This document shows positions 34,764 through 43,832 of a stretch of DNA of 64,000 nucleotides, in pieces. Position numbers and translations under genes: made by a program. Each line of letters opens with the position of its first letter. Position 1 is the stretch's first letter. The notes under the pieces are model-generated. The model saw nothing but the letters and a program-made list of their open reading frames with translations, did not search any database and was not told the DNA's origin. The DNA is from Amphiplicatus metriothermophilus (GTDB lineage: Bacteria; Pseudomonadota; Alphaproteobacteria; Caulobacterales; Parvularculaceae), in contig NZ_FZQA01000003.1 in NCBI RefSeq assembly GCF_900199215.1, forward strand, positions 1-64,000, read 5' to 3'.

Positions 34764-34909
34764 ATTTTTTGCGATGCAGCATAGAAGCTATTGATATGCC
34801 AACGTTTGGAGTAAACTAGCCGGTGCATTTCTCGCTGATACCCTCTTGATAAAATCAGCATAGCTTATATTCTGCCCGGGTAAACGGCTGTATGCATCAG
34901 AGGTAATCG

Positions 34910-35107
34910 ATGTCTGATTACTGCACTCGGGACGGCGCCGCGCGGCTCGCGGCCCAGATCAAGGAGTTCTGGCGCAAGCGCGGGTTCGAGGTGGATATCG
35001 AGACGCGCGACGAGGGCTTCGTGGCGGCCATGCGCTCGGCGCGCACGGATGTGCGCAGCGACATGGTCAACGGCATGCCCAGACGGCCGCTTCCGCAAGC
35101 GAGCTGA
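34910..35107 (+). CDS. Small hypothetical protein (65 aa)
   Basis: A 65-residue soluble protein with no signal or membrane segment. It contains a helical, basic segment (AAQIKEFWRKRGFEVDIETRD), then SARTDVRSDMVNGMPRRPLP. ATG 34910 has AGAGGT upstream. It is divergent from the XRE/S24-like regulator across 201 AT-rich bases that contain two related motifs, so it is a candidate target of that regulator. I recognise no domain. Short proteins of this look exist in related genomes, but I cannot name the family. Confidence 0.7.
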   Translation: MSDYCTRDGAARLAAQIKEFWRKRGFEVDIETRDEGFVAAMRSARTDVRSDMVNGMPRRPLPQAS

Positions 35108-35112
35108 GGGGT

Positions 35113-35787
35113 TCAGGCGAGAACGGTCCGCACCAGCGCCGGCAGCGCCCGGTAATCGTCGAAGAGCGCCCGGGCCTCGCCGGCGCGCGCGAGCGGGCCG
35201 TAGCCGAACGACGCCGCCAGACAGGGCAGGCCGGCGGCGGCCGCCGCGGCGATGTCCGTGTCGCTGTCCCCGACGAAGACGCCCCGGCGCGCGCCCGTCG
35301 CTTCAAGGCACAGGCGTACCGGCGCCGCGTCCGGTTTGGGCGCGCCCGCCGTGTCGCCGCCGACGATCGCGTCGAACAGGCCGGTCAGGCCGAGCGCGTC
35401 GATCAGCCGGCGGGCCGGCGCCTCGCGCTTGTTGGTGCAGATGGCGGTCTTCGCGCCCGCCGCCCGCAGCGCCTCGACCGTCTCCGCCGCATGAGGGAAG
35501 GGGCGCGAGCGGTCGGCGATATGGGCGAGATAGTAGTCGAGAAAGGCGGCGAGATGCGCCTCCATCGCCGCCGGGTCGGGCGCCGGCGCGCCCGCCCGCT
35601 CAAAGCCGCCCGCCAGCATGGCCCGCGCCCCATGGCCGACGAGATGGCGCACGTCCCCGGCCGGAACCGGCTTCAGCCCGGCGCGCGCCAGCGCGTGATT
35701 CATGGCGGCGGCGAGATCGTCTGCGGTGTCTATGAGCGTGCCGTCGAGGTCGAAAATCGCCGTCACGCCGTCGAGATCGCTGCGCAT
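35113..35787 (-). CDS. gph: Phosphoglycolate phosphatase (HAD family)
   Basis: A 224-residue HAD hydrolase. Motif I is DLDGTLID with Asp13 and Asp15, motif II is ICTNK (CTN near residue 116), motif III Lys is in GAPKPD, and motif IV is FVGDSDTD. The cap domain between motifs I and II, and the overall length, fit Gph, which removes 2-phosphoglycolate produced by DNA repair. Related HAD phosphatases such as Gph and pyrophosphatases are hard to tell apart by sequence. It is convergent with the 34910 gene and divergent from glmU across a 152-bp gap that shows no gene. Confidence 0.87.
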   Translation of the reverse strand: MRSDLDGVTAIFDLDGTLIDTADDLAAAMNHALARAGLKPVPAGDVRHLVGHGARAMLAGGFERAGAPAPDPAAMEAHLAAFLDYYLAHIADRSRPFPHAAETVEALRAAGAKTAICTNKREAPARRLIDALGLTGLFDAIVGGDTAGAPKPDAAPVRLCLEATGARRGVFVGDSDTDIAAAAAAGLPCLAASFGYGPLARAGEARALFDDYRALPALVRTVLA

Positions 35788-35939
35788 TTACATCTCCGCC
35801 CGGGAAAGCCACAAAAGCCGGCGCGGCCGCCGCGCGCGGCCAGCGAATCGCGCAAAGGCTCCCGATTAAAGGCATCCGTCGATTCTGGCGAGCCGCGCGA
35901 AGCAACAAAGAGTCGTCGCAGGGCGACAGGCGAGGAACG

Positions 35940-37289
35940 ATGAGCGAACAGGCGATCGCCGCGGTGATTCTGGCGGCGGGGCGAGGCGAGCGGATGCGCT
36001 CGGCCAAACCCAAGGTGCTGCATGAAGTCGCAGGCCGGTCGATGCTCGCCCATGCGATGGCGTCCGCCGGCGCGCTCTGCCCGCAGCGTCTCGTCGTCGT
36101 GATCGGAGACCAGGCGCCCGAGGTGGGGGAGGCTGCGCGGGCCTTGCGGCCCGACGCGGCGATCGCGGTCCAGGCGCCGCCGCGCGGCACCGGCGACGCG
36201 GTCGCCAGGGCGCTTCCCGCGCTCGAAGGCTTCGACGGCGTCGTGCTCATTCTCTACGCCGACACGCCGCTCGCGCGCCCCGAGACGCTGTCCCGCCTCG
36301 TCGCGCGCGCTCAAGGAGAGGCCGGCGCGGTCCTCGGCTTCCGCACGGACAGTCCCGGCGCCTATGGCCGGCTCGTGCGCGACGGCGACGGCGCGCTCGC
36401 CGCGATCATCGAAGCGAAGGACGCCTCGGCGGAAGAGCGCGCGATCACCCTGTGCAACGCCGGCCTGATGGCCGTCGACGCGGCGTTTCTGCGCGAAGCG
36501 CTGCCGCGGCTCACGAACGACAACGCCAAGGGGGAGTATTATCTCACCGACGTCGTGGCGACGGCGCGCGCTTCGGGGCGGCGCTTCGCCGTCGTCGAGG
36601 GCGAGCAGAGCGAAGCGCTCGGCGTCAACGCCCGCGCCGAGCTCGCCGCCGTCGAGGCGATCTTCCAGGCGCGCCTGCGCGAAGCGGCGATGGCGGCGGG
36701 CGCGACGCTCATCGATCCGCAGACGGTGTATTTCTCCTGGGACACGAAGGTCGGACGCGACGTCGTGATCGAGCCGGGCGTCTTTTTCGGCCCCGGCGTG
36801 GAGATCGCCGACGGCGCGACGGTGCGGGCCTTTTCTCACATCGAGGGCGCGCGCATCGCGCCGGGCGCCGTCGTCGGGCCCTTCGCGCGCCTGCGTCCGG
36901 GCGCCGAGATCGGCGCCGGCGCGCGCGTCGGCAATTTCGTCGAGGTCAAGAAGGCGCAGATCGGCGAGGGCGCCAAGGTCAATCATCTGGCCTATGTGGG
37001 CGACGCCGAAGTCGGGGCGCGCGCCAATATCGGCGCGGGAGCCATCACCTGCAATTACGACGGGTTCCGCAAGCACCGCACCGAGATCGGCGAGGGCGCC
37101 TTCATCGGCTCGAATTCGGCGCTGGTCGCGCCGGTCTCGATCGGGCGCGGCGCCTATGTCGGCTCCGGATCTGTCATTACACGGAACGTCGAGGAGGATG
37201 CGCTCGCCGTCGCCCGCGGCCGGCAGGCGGAGATCAAAGGCTGGGCCGCGCGCTTCCGCCGCGCCAACAGCCGGGAGGAGAAGGAGTGA
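35940..37289 (+). CDS. glmU: Bifunctional GlcNAc-1-P uridyltransferase/GlcN-1-P acetyltransferase
   Basis: A 449-residue enzyme making UDP-GlcNAc for peptidoglycan and lipid A. The N-terminal uridyltransferase domain has the signature LAAGRGERMRSAKPKVLHEV (from residue 10), GTGDAV near 80 and LYADTPL. The C-terminal part is a left-handed beta-helix with repeated hexapeptides (for example VGPFARLRPGAEIG), and GAITCNYDG carries the acetyltransferase core. The ATG at 35940 has GAGGAA upstream. It precedes rpiA on the same strand, 34 bp apart. Confidence 0.96.
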   Translation: MSEQAIAAVILAAGRGERMRSAKPKVLHEVAGRSMLAHAMASAGALCPQRLVVVIGDQAPEVGEAARALRPDAAIAVQAPPRGTGDAVARALPALEGFDGVVLILYADTPLARPETLSRLVARAQGEAGAVLGFRTDSPGAYGRLVRDGDGALAAIIEAKDASAEERAITLCNAGLMAVDAAFLREALPRLTNDNAKGEYYLTDVVATARASGRRFAVVEGEQSEALGVNARAELAAVEAIFQARLREAAMAAGATLIDPQTVYFSWDTKVGRDVVIEPGVFFGPGVEIADGATVRAFSHIEGARIAPGAVVGPFARLRPGAEIGAGARVGNFVEVKKAQIGEGAKVNHLAYVGDAEVGARANIGAGAITCNYDGFRKHRTEIGEGAFIGSNSALVAPVSIGRGAYVGSGSVITRNVEEDALAVARGRQAEIKGWAARFRRANSREEKE

Positions 37290-37323
37290 GCGCGCGAACG
37301 ACCTCAGAAAAGCGGGTCGCCGC

Positions 37324-38028
37324 ATGAGCGCAGACGCCATGAAGCGCCGCGCCGCCGCCGAGGCGATGACGCTCGTCGCGGACGGCATGACCCTCGGTCT
37401 CGGCACCGGCTCGACGGCGGCGCATTTCATCGATCTGCTGGGCGAGGCGGTCCGCAACGGACTCTCGGTCAAAGGCGTTCCGACCTCGGAGGATACCAGC
37501 CGGCGCGCCGAAGCCGCGGGGGTCGAACTGATCGAACCGGATGAGACGACCGTGATCGACCTTGCGGTGGACGGCGCCGACGAGGTCGACGCGCGCGGCG
37601 ATCTCATCAAGGGCGGCGGCGGGGCGCTCCTGCGCGAGAAGATCGTCGCCGCGGTCGCGAAGCGATTCGTCGTCATCGCGGACGCTTCGAAAAAGGTCGC
37701 GGAGCTCGGCGCCTTTCCCCTGCCGGTGGAGATCGACCGCTTCGCCTACGGGCTCACGGCGCGGCGTATCCGCGAAGCGCTCGTCGCGCAGGGCCTGCCC
37801 GGCGATATCGCGCTGCGCCATCGCCCGGACGGCGCGGCCTTCGTCACGGACGGCGGCAATCTCGTCGTCGATTGCCGCGCGCGGCGCATTCACGAACCGG
37901 CGCTGCTCGACGGCGCGCTGAAAAGCATTCCGGGCGTGGTCGAGACCGGGCTCTTCCTGCGCATGGCCGAGCGGGTCATTTTCGGAACGGCGGACGGCGT
38001 CGAAGTCCTGAGGCCGCCTGCGCGCTGA
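37324..38028 (+). CDS. rpiA: Ribose-5-phosphate isomerase A
   Basis: A 234-residue RpiA that interconverts ribose-5-P and ribulose-5-P. The motifs are GLGTGSTAAHFI near residue 25, VDGADEVD (catalytic Asp pair near 80), and KGGGGALLREKI with the conserved Lys and Glu. The open frame extends far upstream inside glmU and is not real. ATG 37324 is the second or third codon of a short run of Arg codons, and a ribosome site is not strong. It lies 34 bp after glmU, probably co-transcribed. Confidence 0.95.
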   Translation: MSADAMKRRAAAEAMTLVADGMTLGLGTGSTAAHFIDLLGEAVRNGLSVKGVPTSEDTSRRAEAAGVELIEPDETTVIDLAVDGADEVDARGDLIKGGGGALLREKIVAAVAKRFVVIADASKKVAELGAFPLPVEIDRFAYGLTARRIREALVAQGLPGDIALRHRPDGAAFVTDGGNLVVDCRARRIHEPALLDGALKSIPGVVETGLFLRMAERVIFGTADGVEVLRPPAR

Positions 38029-38068
38029 GTCGTCCGGCGCGGCTTCGCGTCCCTAAATGGAGAGCGCC

Positions 38069-38581
38069 ATGGCTGAGACGAAATATGAGGAGCTCAAGCG
38101 CGCCATCAGCGCCTATGGCGAGGCGGCGTTCCAGAACCTTCTGCGCTGCAAGGCGCTGGGCGAGGCGGTGATCGACGGCTTCCACGCCTGGCTCGGCTGC
38201 GAGCGGCGCTGCGTGGCGGGCGTGCCGCCCGAAGGCCCTTTCGATCCGCGCCGGGATTACGGCGACGAGGCCTTCAGCTTTTCGAAACGTCCCGTCGTCA
38301 TTCTCGAGCCCGTGCGTTTCGGCGTGTCGCTGATTGTCGGCAATGCGGAGGATTCGGGCGCTTTGTGGCTGCGCGCGGCCGTCGTCGCCGAGGTCGTCGG
38401 CGACAGTTTCGACGTCTTCGTGGCGAGCCAGCCGCGCATCCGGACGCCGCTCGCCTTCGACGGCGCGCTCGATCCGATCTTCGAGGCGATCCACCGCGAG
38501 TTTCTCGACACCTTCCGGATCGAGGTGATGGAGTTCAACGACGCGCGGTTCCGCGACGGCATCGGTTTCCTGCCGATGTGA
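38069..38581 (+). CDS. Conserved hypothetical protein (170 aa)
   Basis: A 170-residue soluble protein with mixed alpha/beta prediction. I recognise no domain. Notable stretches are AISAYGEAAFQNLLRCKALG at the start, LGCERRCVAGVPPEGPFDPR with a Cys pair, and FRDGIGFLPM at the end. I chose ATG 38069 because GGAGAG lies 6-11 bp upstream, itself part of an earlier ATG (38057) that would add four residues. It follows rpiA by 40 bp on the same strand and is convergent with the GNAT gene. Its context, between rpiA and gor, does not suggest a role. Confidence 0.72.
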   Translation: MAETKYEELKRAISAYGEAAFQNLLRCKALGEAVIDGFHAWLGCERRCVAGVPPEGPFDPRRDYGDEAFSFSKRPVVILEPVRFGVSLIVGNAEDSGALWLRAAVVAEVVGDSFDVFVASQPRIRTPLAFDGALDPIFEAIHREFLDTFRIEVMEFNDARFRDGIGFLPM

Positions 38582-38587
38582 AGGCGA

Positions 38588-39097
38588 TCAGTCGGCGAGC
38601 GGCTTGCCGAAGACCTTCGATGCGGGCCGGTAGTCCAGGTTCTCGAAAAACCGATGCGCCGCCGCGTTTCGCAGGCCGCTTTCGAGCCACATCCACCGCG
38701 CGCCGCGCCGCCGGGCGCGGGCTTCGGCTTCGGCGACGAGGCTGCGCCCGAGGCCGGAACCGCGCGCCTCGGGCGCGACGGCGATGTCCTCGATCACGCC
38801 GAAAGGCCCCGCGCCCTCGTCGCGCAGGGCGAGCAGCGCGAAGCCTGCAAGAGCCCCGTTCGCGTCTCGCGCGAGGAGAACATCCGTGTCAGGATCGTCT
38901 ATGGCGGCGGCGAACTCGGCGGCGAGCCGCGCTTCGAGATCGTCGGCCCAGCGCGCGCCGTCCGGACTGCGTCCGCCTTGAACCTCGCCGTGGGAAATGT
39001 AATCCGGCTGCTTCTTCAAAAGCGCGGCGGCGAAACGCGCCGCCGCCTCGGCTTCGGCGCGCGCGGACAGGACCGTAATGTCGTGGCGGTCAGGCAT
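38588..39097 (-). CDS. GNAT family N-acetyltransferase
   Basis: A 169-residue GNAT acetyltransferase. The acetyl-CoA binding motif A is at VIEDIAVAPEARGSGLGRSL (Q/RxxGxG/A variant RGSGLG). MWLESGLRNAAAHRFFENL forms motif B. The substrate is unknown. I chose ATG 39097; an earlier frame start at 39130 adds 11 residues and lies inside the upstream gene. Its start overlaps the end of the neighbouring hypothetical gene by 8 bp, so the two may be coupled. Confidence 0.85.
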   Translation of the reverse strand: MPDRHDITVLSARAEAEAAARFAAALLKKQPDYISHGEVQGGRSPDGARWADDLEARLAAEFAAAIDDPDTDVLLARDANGALAGFALLALRDEGAGPFGVIEDIAVAPEARGSGLGRSLVAEAEARARRRGARWMWLESGLRNAAAHRFFENLDYRPASKVFGKPLAD

Positions 39098-39665
39098 GGC
39101 GGCTCCCGCGCCCCGGACGTTTTTCGTCAAGCCAGTCGCGGATGATTCGACATTTCAGGACTTTCGCCACATGGGCGAAAAATGCGCGCCGTCTGGGCCC
39201 GTCATCGGCTTTCTCATCGAAGGTTGCGACCGGGTCGTCGAAAATCGCGCGCAGCTCCGGCGTGTAATGCAGACGCAGATCCGGCCACAACTCCCTGAAA
39301 TGCCAGCTCGTCAGCACTTCGTAATACCACGCGACCCAGCTTCCGAAGACGGACTTTTCCATGACGCCATTCTTGCGAAAGCGGACGGAGACCTCGAACA
39401 GGTTCAGCTGCTGAAGGTAAAAATTCTCTGCTATCAGATCGCATTCCGGCGAGCGGGCGAGGGCGGGGCAGGATGCGGCGTGATAGGGCGCCAGAATCGC
39501 CGCCTTGTCGGCTTCGAAACGGAAAATCTCGTTGGAGCTCAGCTCAAGTTTCATATAAGTGTCGCGGACCGCCGCAACGTGCACGGCGTGCTGTCGCACG
39601 GTGAACACGATGAGCGTTATGATGAGGCCCGCGATCGCGGCGATCGATTCCACCTGTTGTTCCAT
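39090..39665 (-). CDS. Hypothetical single-pass membrane protein
   Basis: A 191-residue protein with one N-terminal membrane helix (AAIAGLIITLIVFTV, about residues 9-23). A charged helical region (residues 25-55) and a soluble part ending in a basic tail follow. ATG 39665 has the strong ribosome site GAGGGGGG 5-12 bases upstream. I recognise no family, although a short DUF4760-like layout (helix plus cytoplasmic YYEVL/WYYE segment) is possible. It overlaps the GNAT gene by 8 bp. Divergent from gor with 63 bp between starts. Confidence 0.72.
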   Translation of the reverse strand: MEQQVESIAAIAGLIITLIVFTVRQHAVHVAAVRDTYMKLELSSNEIFRFEADKAAILAPYHAASCPALARSPECDLIAENFYLQQLNLFEVSVRFRKNGVMEKSVFGSWVAWYYEVLTSWHFRELWPDLRLHYTPELRAIFDDPVATFDEKADDGPRRRAFFAHVAKVLKCRIIRDWLDEKRPGRGSRHA

Positions 39666-39728
39666 CTGTCCCCCCTCAAGCGTCGGGCGGATGCTAGCAT
39701 GAGGCGGGACGCATCCGAAAGGACGAGC

Positions 39729-41114
39729 ATGAGCGCATACGACTACGACCTCTTCACCATCGGCGCGGGCTCGGGCGGCGTGCGCGCCTCGCGCATGGCG
39801 GCGATGGCCGGCGCGCGGGTCGGGATCGCGGAGGAATATCGGGTCGGCGGGACCTGCGTCATTCGCGGCTGCGTGCCCAAGAAGCTCCTCGTCTATGCGG
39901 CCGAGTTCGGCCACGCCTTCCACGAGGCGAAGGGCTATGGCTGGACGGCGCAGAACGTGTCCTTCGACTGGACGAAGCTGATCGAGAACAAGGATGAAGA
40001 AATCGACCGCCTCAACGGAATTTACATCCGTAACCTGAAAAACGCCGGCGTCGATATTTTCGAGACCCGCGCGGTCGTGAAAGGCCCGCATACGGTTCAT
40101 CTGGTCAAGGAGGGCCGCGATGTCACGGCGGAGAGAATTCTCATCGCCGCGGGCGGCGCGCCCTGGGTGGACGAGTCCGTCCCCGGCCATGAGCTCGCAA
40201 TCACCTCCAATGAGGCGTTTCATCTGGAGCGCCTGCCGAAGCATGTGATCATCGCCGGCGGCGGCTATATCGCGGTGGAGTTCGCCTGCATCTTCCGCGG
40301 GCTCGGGGCGGAAGTCTGCCTCGTCTATCGCGGCGAGGACATCCTGCGCTATTTCGACCGCGACATCTCCGTCCAGGTCCATGAAGAGCTGAAGCGCCTC
40401 GGCGTGCGCGTCGTCACTCAGGCGGTGTTCGAGAAGATCGAGAAGCTCTCAGGCGACGAAAAGCGCGCGTATCTGTCGAACGGCCATCACATCGACGCCG
40501 ATCTTATTTTCTGGGCGGTGGGCCGCCGGCCGAACACCGCCGGCCTCGGGCTCGAAGAAGCGGGCGTCGCGCTCGGCCGGAACGGCGCGGTGAAGGTCGA
40601 CGAATGGTCGCGCTCTTCCGTTCCGAGCATCTTCGCCATCGGCGACGTCACCGACCGGGTGAACCTCACTCCCGTCGCGATCCGCGAGGGCGCGGCCTTC
40701 GCCGAGACCGAGTTCATGGGCCGCCCGACGAAGATGGATTACGACTTCATTCCGAAGGCGGTGTTCTCGACTCCGCCGGTCGGCTCCGTCGGCTATCCCG
40801 AGCATGAAGCGCGCAAGCGTTTCGCTTCCGTCGATATATACAAAACCGATTTCCGGCCGATGAAGAACACGCTGTCGGGCGCCGAGCATCGCACGCTGAT
40901 GAAGTTGGTCGTCGACGGCGAGAGCGACCGCGTCGTCGGCGTTCACATCGTCGGCGAAGGCGCGCCGGAGATGATCCAGTGCCTGGCGATCGCGGTGAAG
41001 GCCGGCGTGACCAAGCGTCAGTTCGACGAGACCTGCGCGCTGCATCCGACCTCAGCAGAGGAGCTGGTCCTGATGCGTGAGAAGTTCGTCCCCGAGATGA
41101 AAATAGCGCCGTAG
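39729..41114 (+). CDS. gor: Glutathione-disulfide reductase
   Basis: A 461-residue FAD/NADPH enzyme that reduces glutathione disulfide. FAD binding is at IGAGSGG (11-17), and the redox-active disulfide is GTCVIRGCVP with Cys43 and Cys48. A second Rossmann motif (GGGYIAVEFACIF) is followed by VYRGEDILR, whose Arg residues suit NADPH. The C-terminal His439-Pro and Glu444 in ALHPTSAEEL complete the active site of the partner subunit. I chose ATG 39729; the upstream frame is unrelated. Together with grxC at 47.4 kb it serves the glutathione system. Confidence 0.96.
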   Translation: MSAYDYDLFTIGAGSGGVRASRMAAMAGARVGIAEEYRVGGTCVIRGCVPKKLLVYAAEFGHAFHEAKGYGWTAQNVSFDWTKLIENKDEEIDRLNGIYIRNLKNAGVDIFETRAVVKGPHTVHLVKEGRDVTAERILIAAGGAPWVDESVPGHELAITSNEAFHLERLPKHVIIAGGGYIAVEFACIFRGLGAEVCLVYRGEDILRYFDRDISVQVHEELKRLGVRVVTQAVFEKIEKLSGDEKRAYLSNGHHIDADLIFWAVGRRPNTAGLGLEEAGVALGRNGAVKVDEWSRSSVPSIFAIGDVTDRVNLTPVAIREGAAFAETEFMGRPTKMDYDFIPKAVFSTPPVGSVGYPEHEARKRFASVDIYKTDFRPMKNTLSGAEHRTLMKLVVDGESDRVVGVHIVGEGAPEMIQCLAIAVKAGVTKRQFDETCALHPTSAEELVLMREKFVPEMKIAP

Positions 41115-41160
41115 ACGCAGCCCTCTCCGCGAGGCGTTATCCGTCCGTAAACGACTTACG

Positions 41161-41181
41161 CGCGCGGCCGCGAGCCGCGCG
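41161..41181. terminator. Hairpin between convergent gor and dapD
   Basis: CGCGCGGC and GCCGCGCG are a perfect 8-bp stem with a 5-nt loop, in the 75-bp gap between the gor and dapD stops. There is no T run on either side, so termination may depend on Rho or on the hairpin only. Confidence 0.42.
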
Positions 41182-41189
41182 GAAGGGGA

Positions 41190-42032
41190 TTATCCCCGCA
41201 AGAGCTCGTTGACGCTGGTTTTCGCGCGGGTTTTTTCGTCGACCCGCTTGACGATGACGGCGCAGTAAAGGCTGGGCCCGCCCTTGTCGGAGGGGAGCGT
41301 TCCAGGCACGACGACCGAATAGGGCGGAATTTCCCCGTAAAGAACGTCGCCCGTCGCCCGGTCGACGATCTTCGTCGAGGCGCCGAGATAGACGCCCATC
41401 GACAGCACCGCGCCCTCGCGCACGATCACGCCTTCGGCCACTTCCGAGCGCGCGCCGATGAAGACGTGATCCTCGATGATCACCGGATTCGCCTGCAGGG
41501 GCTCCAGGACGCCGCCGATGCCGACGCCGCCGGATATGTGGCAGTTCGCGCCCACCTGCGCGCAGGAGCCGACCGTCGCCCAGGTGTCGATCATCGCCCC
41601 CTCGCCGACATGGGCGCCGATATTGACGTAGCACGGCATCAGCACCGCGCTCGGCGCGATATAGGCCCCGCGCCGCACGGTCGCCGGCGGCACGGCGCGG
41701 AATCCGGCCTTGCGAAAGTTTTCCTCCGTCCACGAAGCGAATTTCGTCGGAACCTTGTCCCACCACGGGCCCGGCGCGCCGTCGACGAGACGGTTGTCGT
41801 TGAGCCGGAACGACAGAAGGACGGCCTTCTTCAGCCACTGATTGACGCGCCAGTCGCGCCGGTTCGCGCCGCCGGTCTCGACCGGTTCGGCCACGCGCGC
41901 CGCGCCGCTGTCGAGCAGGCCGAGCGCGGCTTCGACGGCGTCGCGGACTTCGCCCTTGGCGTCGAAGCCTATATCGGCGCGTTTTTCCCAGGCGGAGTCG
42001 ATGATGCGGGCAAGGTCGGTCGTGTCGGTCAT
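41190..42032 (-). CDS. dapD: Tetrahydrodipicolinate N-succinyltransferase
   Basis: A 280-residue trimeric acyltransferase of the lysine/diaminopimelate pathway that succinylates tetrahydrodipicolinate. It shows a helical N-domain, then a left-handed beta-helix with hexapeptide repeats ([20 protein letters not shown]), and the family's [20 protein letters not shown] and [21 protein letters not shown] chose ATG 42032 because the longer frame lacks similarity. The start overlaps the stop of the nucleotidase gene by ATGA. LysC, the first enzyme of this pathway, is also in the window at 53.7 kb. Confidence 0.96.
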   Translation of the reverse strand: MTDTTDLARIIDSAWEKRADIGFDAKGEVRDAVEAALGLLDSGAARVAEPVETGGANRRDWRVNQWLKKAVLLSFRLNDNRLVDGAPGPWWDKVPTKFASWTEENFRKAGFRAVPPATVRRGAYIAPSAVLMPCYVNIGAHVGEGAMIDTWATVGSCAQVGANCHISGGVGIGGVLEPLQANPVIIEDHVFIGARSEVAEGVIVREGAVLSMGVYLGASTKIVDRATGDVLYGEIPPYSVVVPGTLPSDKGGPSLYCAVIVKRVDEKTRAKTSVNELLRG

Positions 42033-42745
42033 CGAAGGGCTTCTTTTCTGCTGGAATTCGCGGCGATTCGGGCGAGGAATCCCGCAAGGTCGTCCGTAAC
42101 ATGATGGACATGGGGATGCGAGTCGCCCGGCCGGGCGGGGCGCTTGTCCGCCGGCTCGTCGGCGACCCAGTCGGCCGAGGAGCACACGAGCACGGTCGTT
42201 ATGCCGAGCGCCGACGGCGTTTCGAGATTATGCGCCAGGTCCTCGAACATCGCCGCGCGGGACGGCTCGACGGCGAAGGCGGCGATGAACCGCTCATAGG
42301 TCTCGCGACGGGGCTTGGGCGCGTAGCCGGCGGCCTTGATGTCGAAAATCCCGTCGAAGGCGCCGGCGAGGCCGAGTTTCTCCGTCACGCGCTCGGCGTG
42401 CCGCGCCGATCCGTTGGTGAAGATGTATTTGCGCCCCGGCAGGGCGGCGATTCCGGCGGCGAGTTCGGGATGCGGCGCGACCGGCGCGAGGTCGATGTCA
42501 TGCACGAAATCGAGAAAATCGTCCGGCTCGACGGCGTGTTCGCGCATCAGCCCAGCCATGGTCGCGCCGTAGCGGACGTAATAGCGTTTCTGCAGCCGGC
42601 GCGCCTCCTCGGCCGGCAGTCCCAGCCGCGCGCGGATGAATTCCGCCATGCGCGCGTCGATCTGCCGGAACAGATGACAGTCGGCCGGGTATAGAGTGTT
42701 GTCGAGGTCGAACACCCAGCGGTCGATATGGGCGAGGTCGGACAT
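42029..42745 (-). CDS. HAD pyrimidine 5'-nucleotidase-like phosphatase
   Basis: A 238-residue HAD phosphatase. The nucleophile motif is [12 protein letters not shown] with Asp13 and Asp15, motif II is FTNGS, and motifs III and IV read [11 protein letters not shown] and MFEDLAHNL. The DNTLYP variant is typical of the SDT1/PHM8-like pyrimidine 5'-nucleotidases. Substrate not proven. It lies directly upstream of dapD with an ATGA overlap, so it shares its transcript. The ribosome site is weak. The open frame reaches 42916 but the family begins at ATG 42745. Confidence 0.87.
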   Translation of the reverse strand: MSDLAHIDRWVFDLDNTLYPADCHLFRQIDARMAEFIRARLGLPAEEARRLQKRYYVRYGATMAGLMREHAVEPDDFLDFVHDIDLAPVAPHPELAAGIAALPGRKYIFTNGSARHAERVTEKLGLAGAFDGIFDIKAAGYAPKPRRETYERFIAAFAVEPSRAAMFEDLAHNLETPSALGITTVLVCSSADWVADEPADKRPARPGDSHPHVHHVTDDLAGFLARIAANSSRKEALR

Positions 42746-42818
42746 GAGAAACTGAAAACCAGAGGCCGGAAACGTCGAATCCGGACATCTGGTCGCCGGA
42801 TTCGGGGTTCTTTCCTTC

Positions 42819-43832
42819 TCACTGCGCCGGCGGGGCGACGAACATGTCCTCGACGAAATCGAAAGTGGCCGAAGGGGCGGCGCCGATCTCGAAGCGGCGG
42901 AAGACGGCTTCGTCATATTCCTGATCGGCGCATGCCGCTTCGCTCGATATGGCGAATTTGACGGCGTTGACGCAGAACGTCCTGTCGCCGCCGGCGAGGC
43001 GACGCTCTGCGCGGCCTTCCTCGATCACGCCGTAGACGTAGAAATGATCGTGCGCGAGCGCGCCCTTGATGACCTTCGCGCAGTCGCCGGGCTCGATCTT
43101 CCACCAGCCTTTGGAGACGTAGACGCCGTCCTTTTCCGGCTCGGCGATGGCGGACCAGACCGGCGCGCTGGCCTTGTTGCAATAAAAGAAGCCGAGCTTC
43201 GCCTCGCGCGCGTTGGCGTCCTCGATGAGCGCGTCGATCACCGCGTCGTCGATGACCGCGCCTTCGCTGAGTCCCTTTTCGGCGCGATAGGCCGCGAGCG
43301 CGCGCTGGGTGTCGCGCCCGAGCGCGCCGTCGATCGCCCCCACTTCCTTGCCGAGGTCCCTGAGAAGGCGCTGAACGCCCGCGACCTCGGCGCTGTAGAC
43401 GGTGTAATTCGACGCTTCGGCGAAGTCTGTCTGCCAGGTTCCGCCCGCCTCCGGCGTCACCTCGACGTCGAAGAAGCTGCGCTGGCGCGTCGGGTCGTCG
43501 CGGCAGACTTCCTGATTGCGCAGGTTGAAGAAGCCGGCGTTCTCCACGCAAAGCGGCGTTTCGCCCGACCACGACCGCAGGGGGCCGCGATGGCCCGGAA
43601 TCGCCTCGGCGTAGACGAAATACCGGCCCGGATTGGCGGGCTCGGTCAGCACCACCTTGCACTGGCCCGGCCGCAGACGCCACCAGCCGCGGGTGGCGAG
43701 CCGATCGCCGTCCACATAGCCGATCGCCGCCGACAGCGCGTAGCTCGTCTTGTTGCACAGACTGTACTTGGCCTGCGCCGGCGCGGCGGCCATGGCGAGC
43801 GAGGCGGCGAAAGCGGCGAGAAGAAAACGCAT
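42819..43832 (-). CDS. Secreted protein with two DUF1036 domains and a peptidoglycan-binding-like middle
   Basis: A 337-residue exported protein. The signal peptide ends at about residue 21 (MAAAPAQA). The mature part has DUF1036 twice. Copy 1 spans about 23-125, starting YSLCNKTSYALSAAIGY and including RGWWRLRPGQCKVV. Copy 2 spans about 213-320, with FFYCNKASAPVWSAIAEP and KGWWKIEPGDCAKV. Between them, residues 150-200 (VQRLLRDLGKEVGAIDGALG) resemble a peptidoglycan-binding-1 module. Cys pairs in each copy suggest disulfides. Function unknown; probably periplasmic. It is divergent from priA with 114 bp between starts. Confidence 0.88.
   Translation of the reverse strand: MRFLLAAFAASLAMAAAPAQAKYSLCNKTSYALSAAIGYVDGDRLATRGWWRLRPGQCKVVLTEPANPGRYFVYAEAIPGHRGPLRSWSGETPLCVENAGFFNLRNQEVCRDDPTRQRSFFDVEVTPEAGGTWQTDFAEASNYTVYSAEVAGVQRLLRDLGKEVGAIDGALGRDTQRALAAYRAEKGLSEGAVIDDAVIDALIEDANAREAKLGFFYCNKASAPVWSAIAEPEKDGVYVSKGWWKIEPGDCAKVIKGALAHDHFYVYGVIEEGRAERRLAGGDRTFCVNAVKFAISSEAACADQEYDEAVFRRFEIGAAPSATFDFVEDMFVAPPAQ

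Noticed and set aside
39090-40382. 430-residue minus-strand frame across gor
   Set aside because: Only the first-transcribed part upstream of gor is antisense noise; the real gene is the 191-residue protein from 39665, which has a strong ribosome site. The rest is a shadow of gor.
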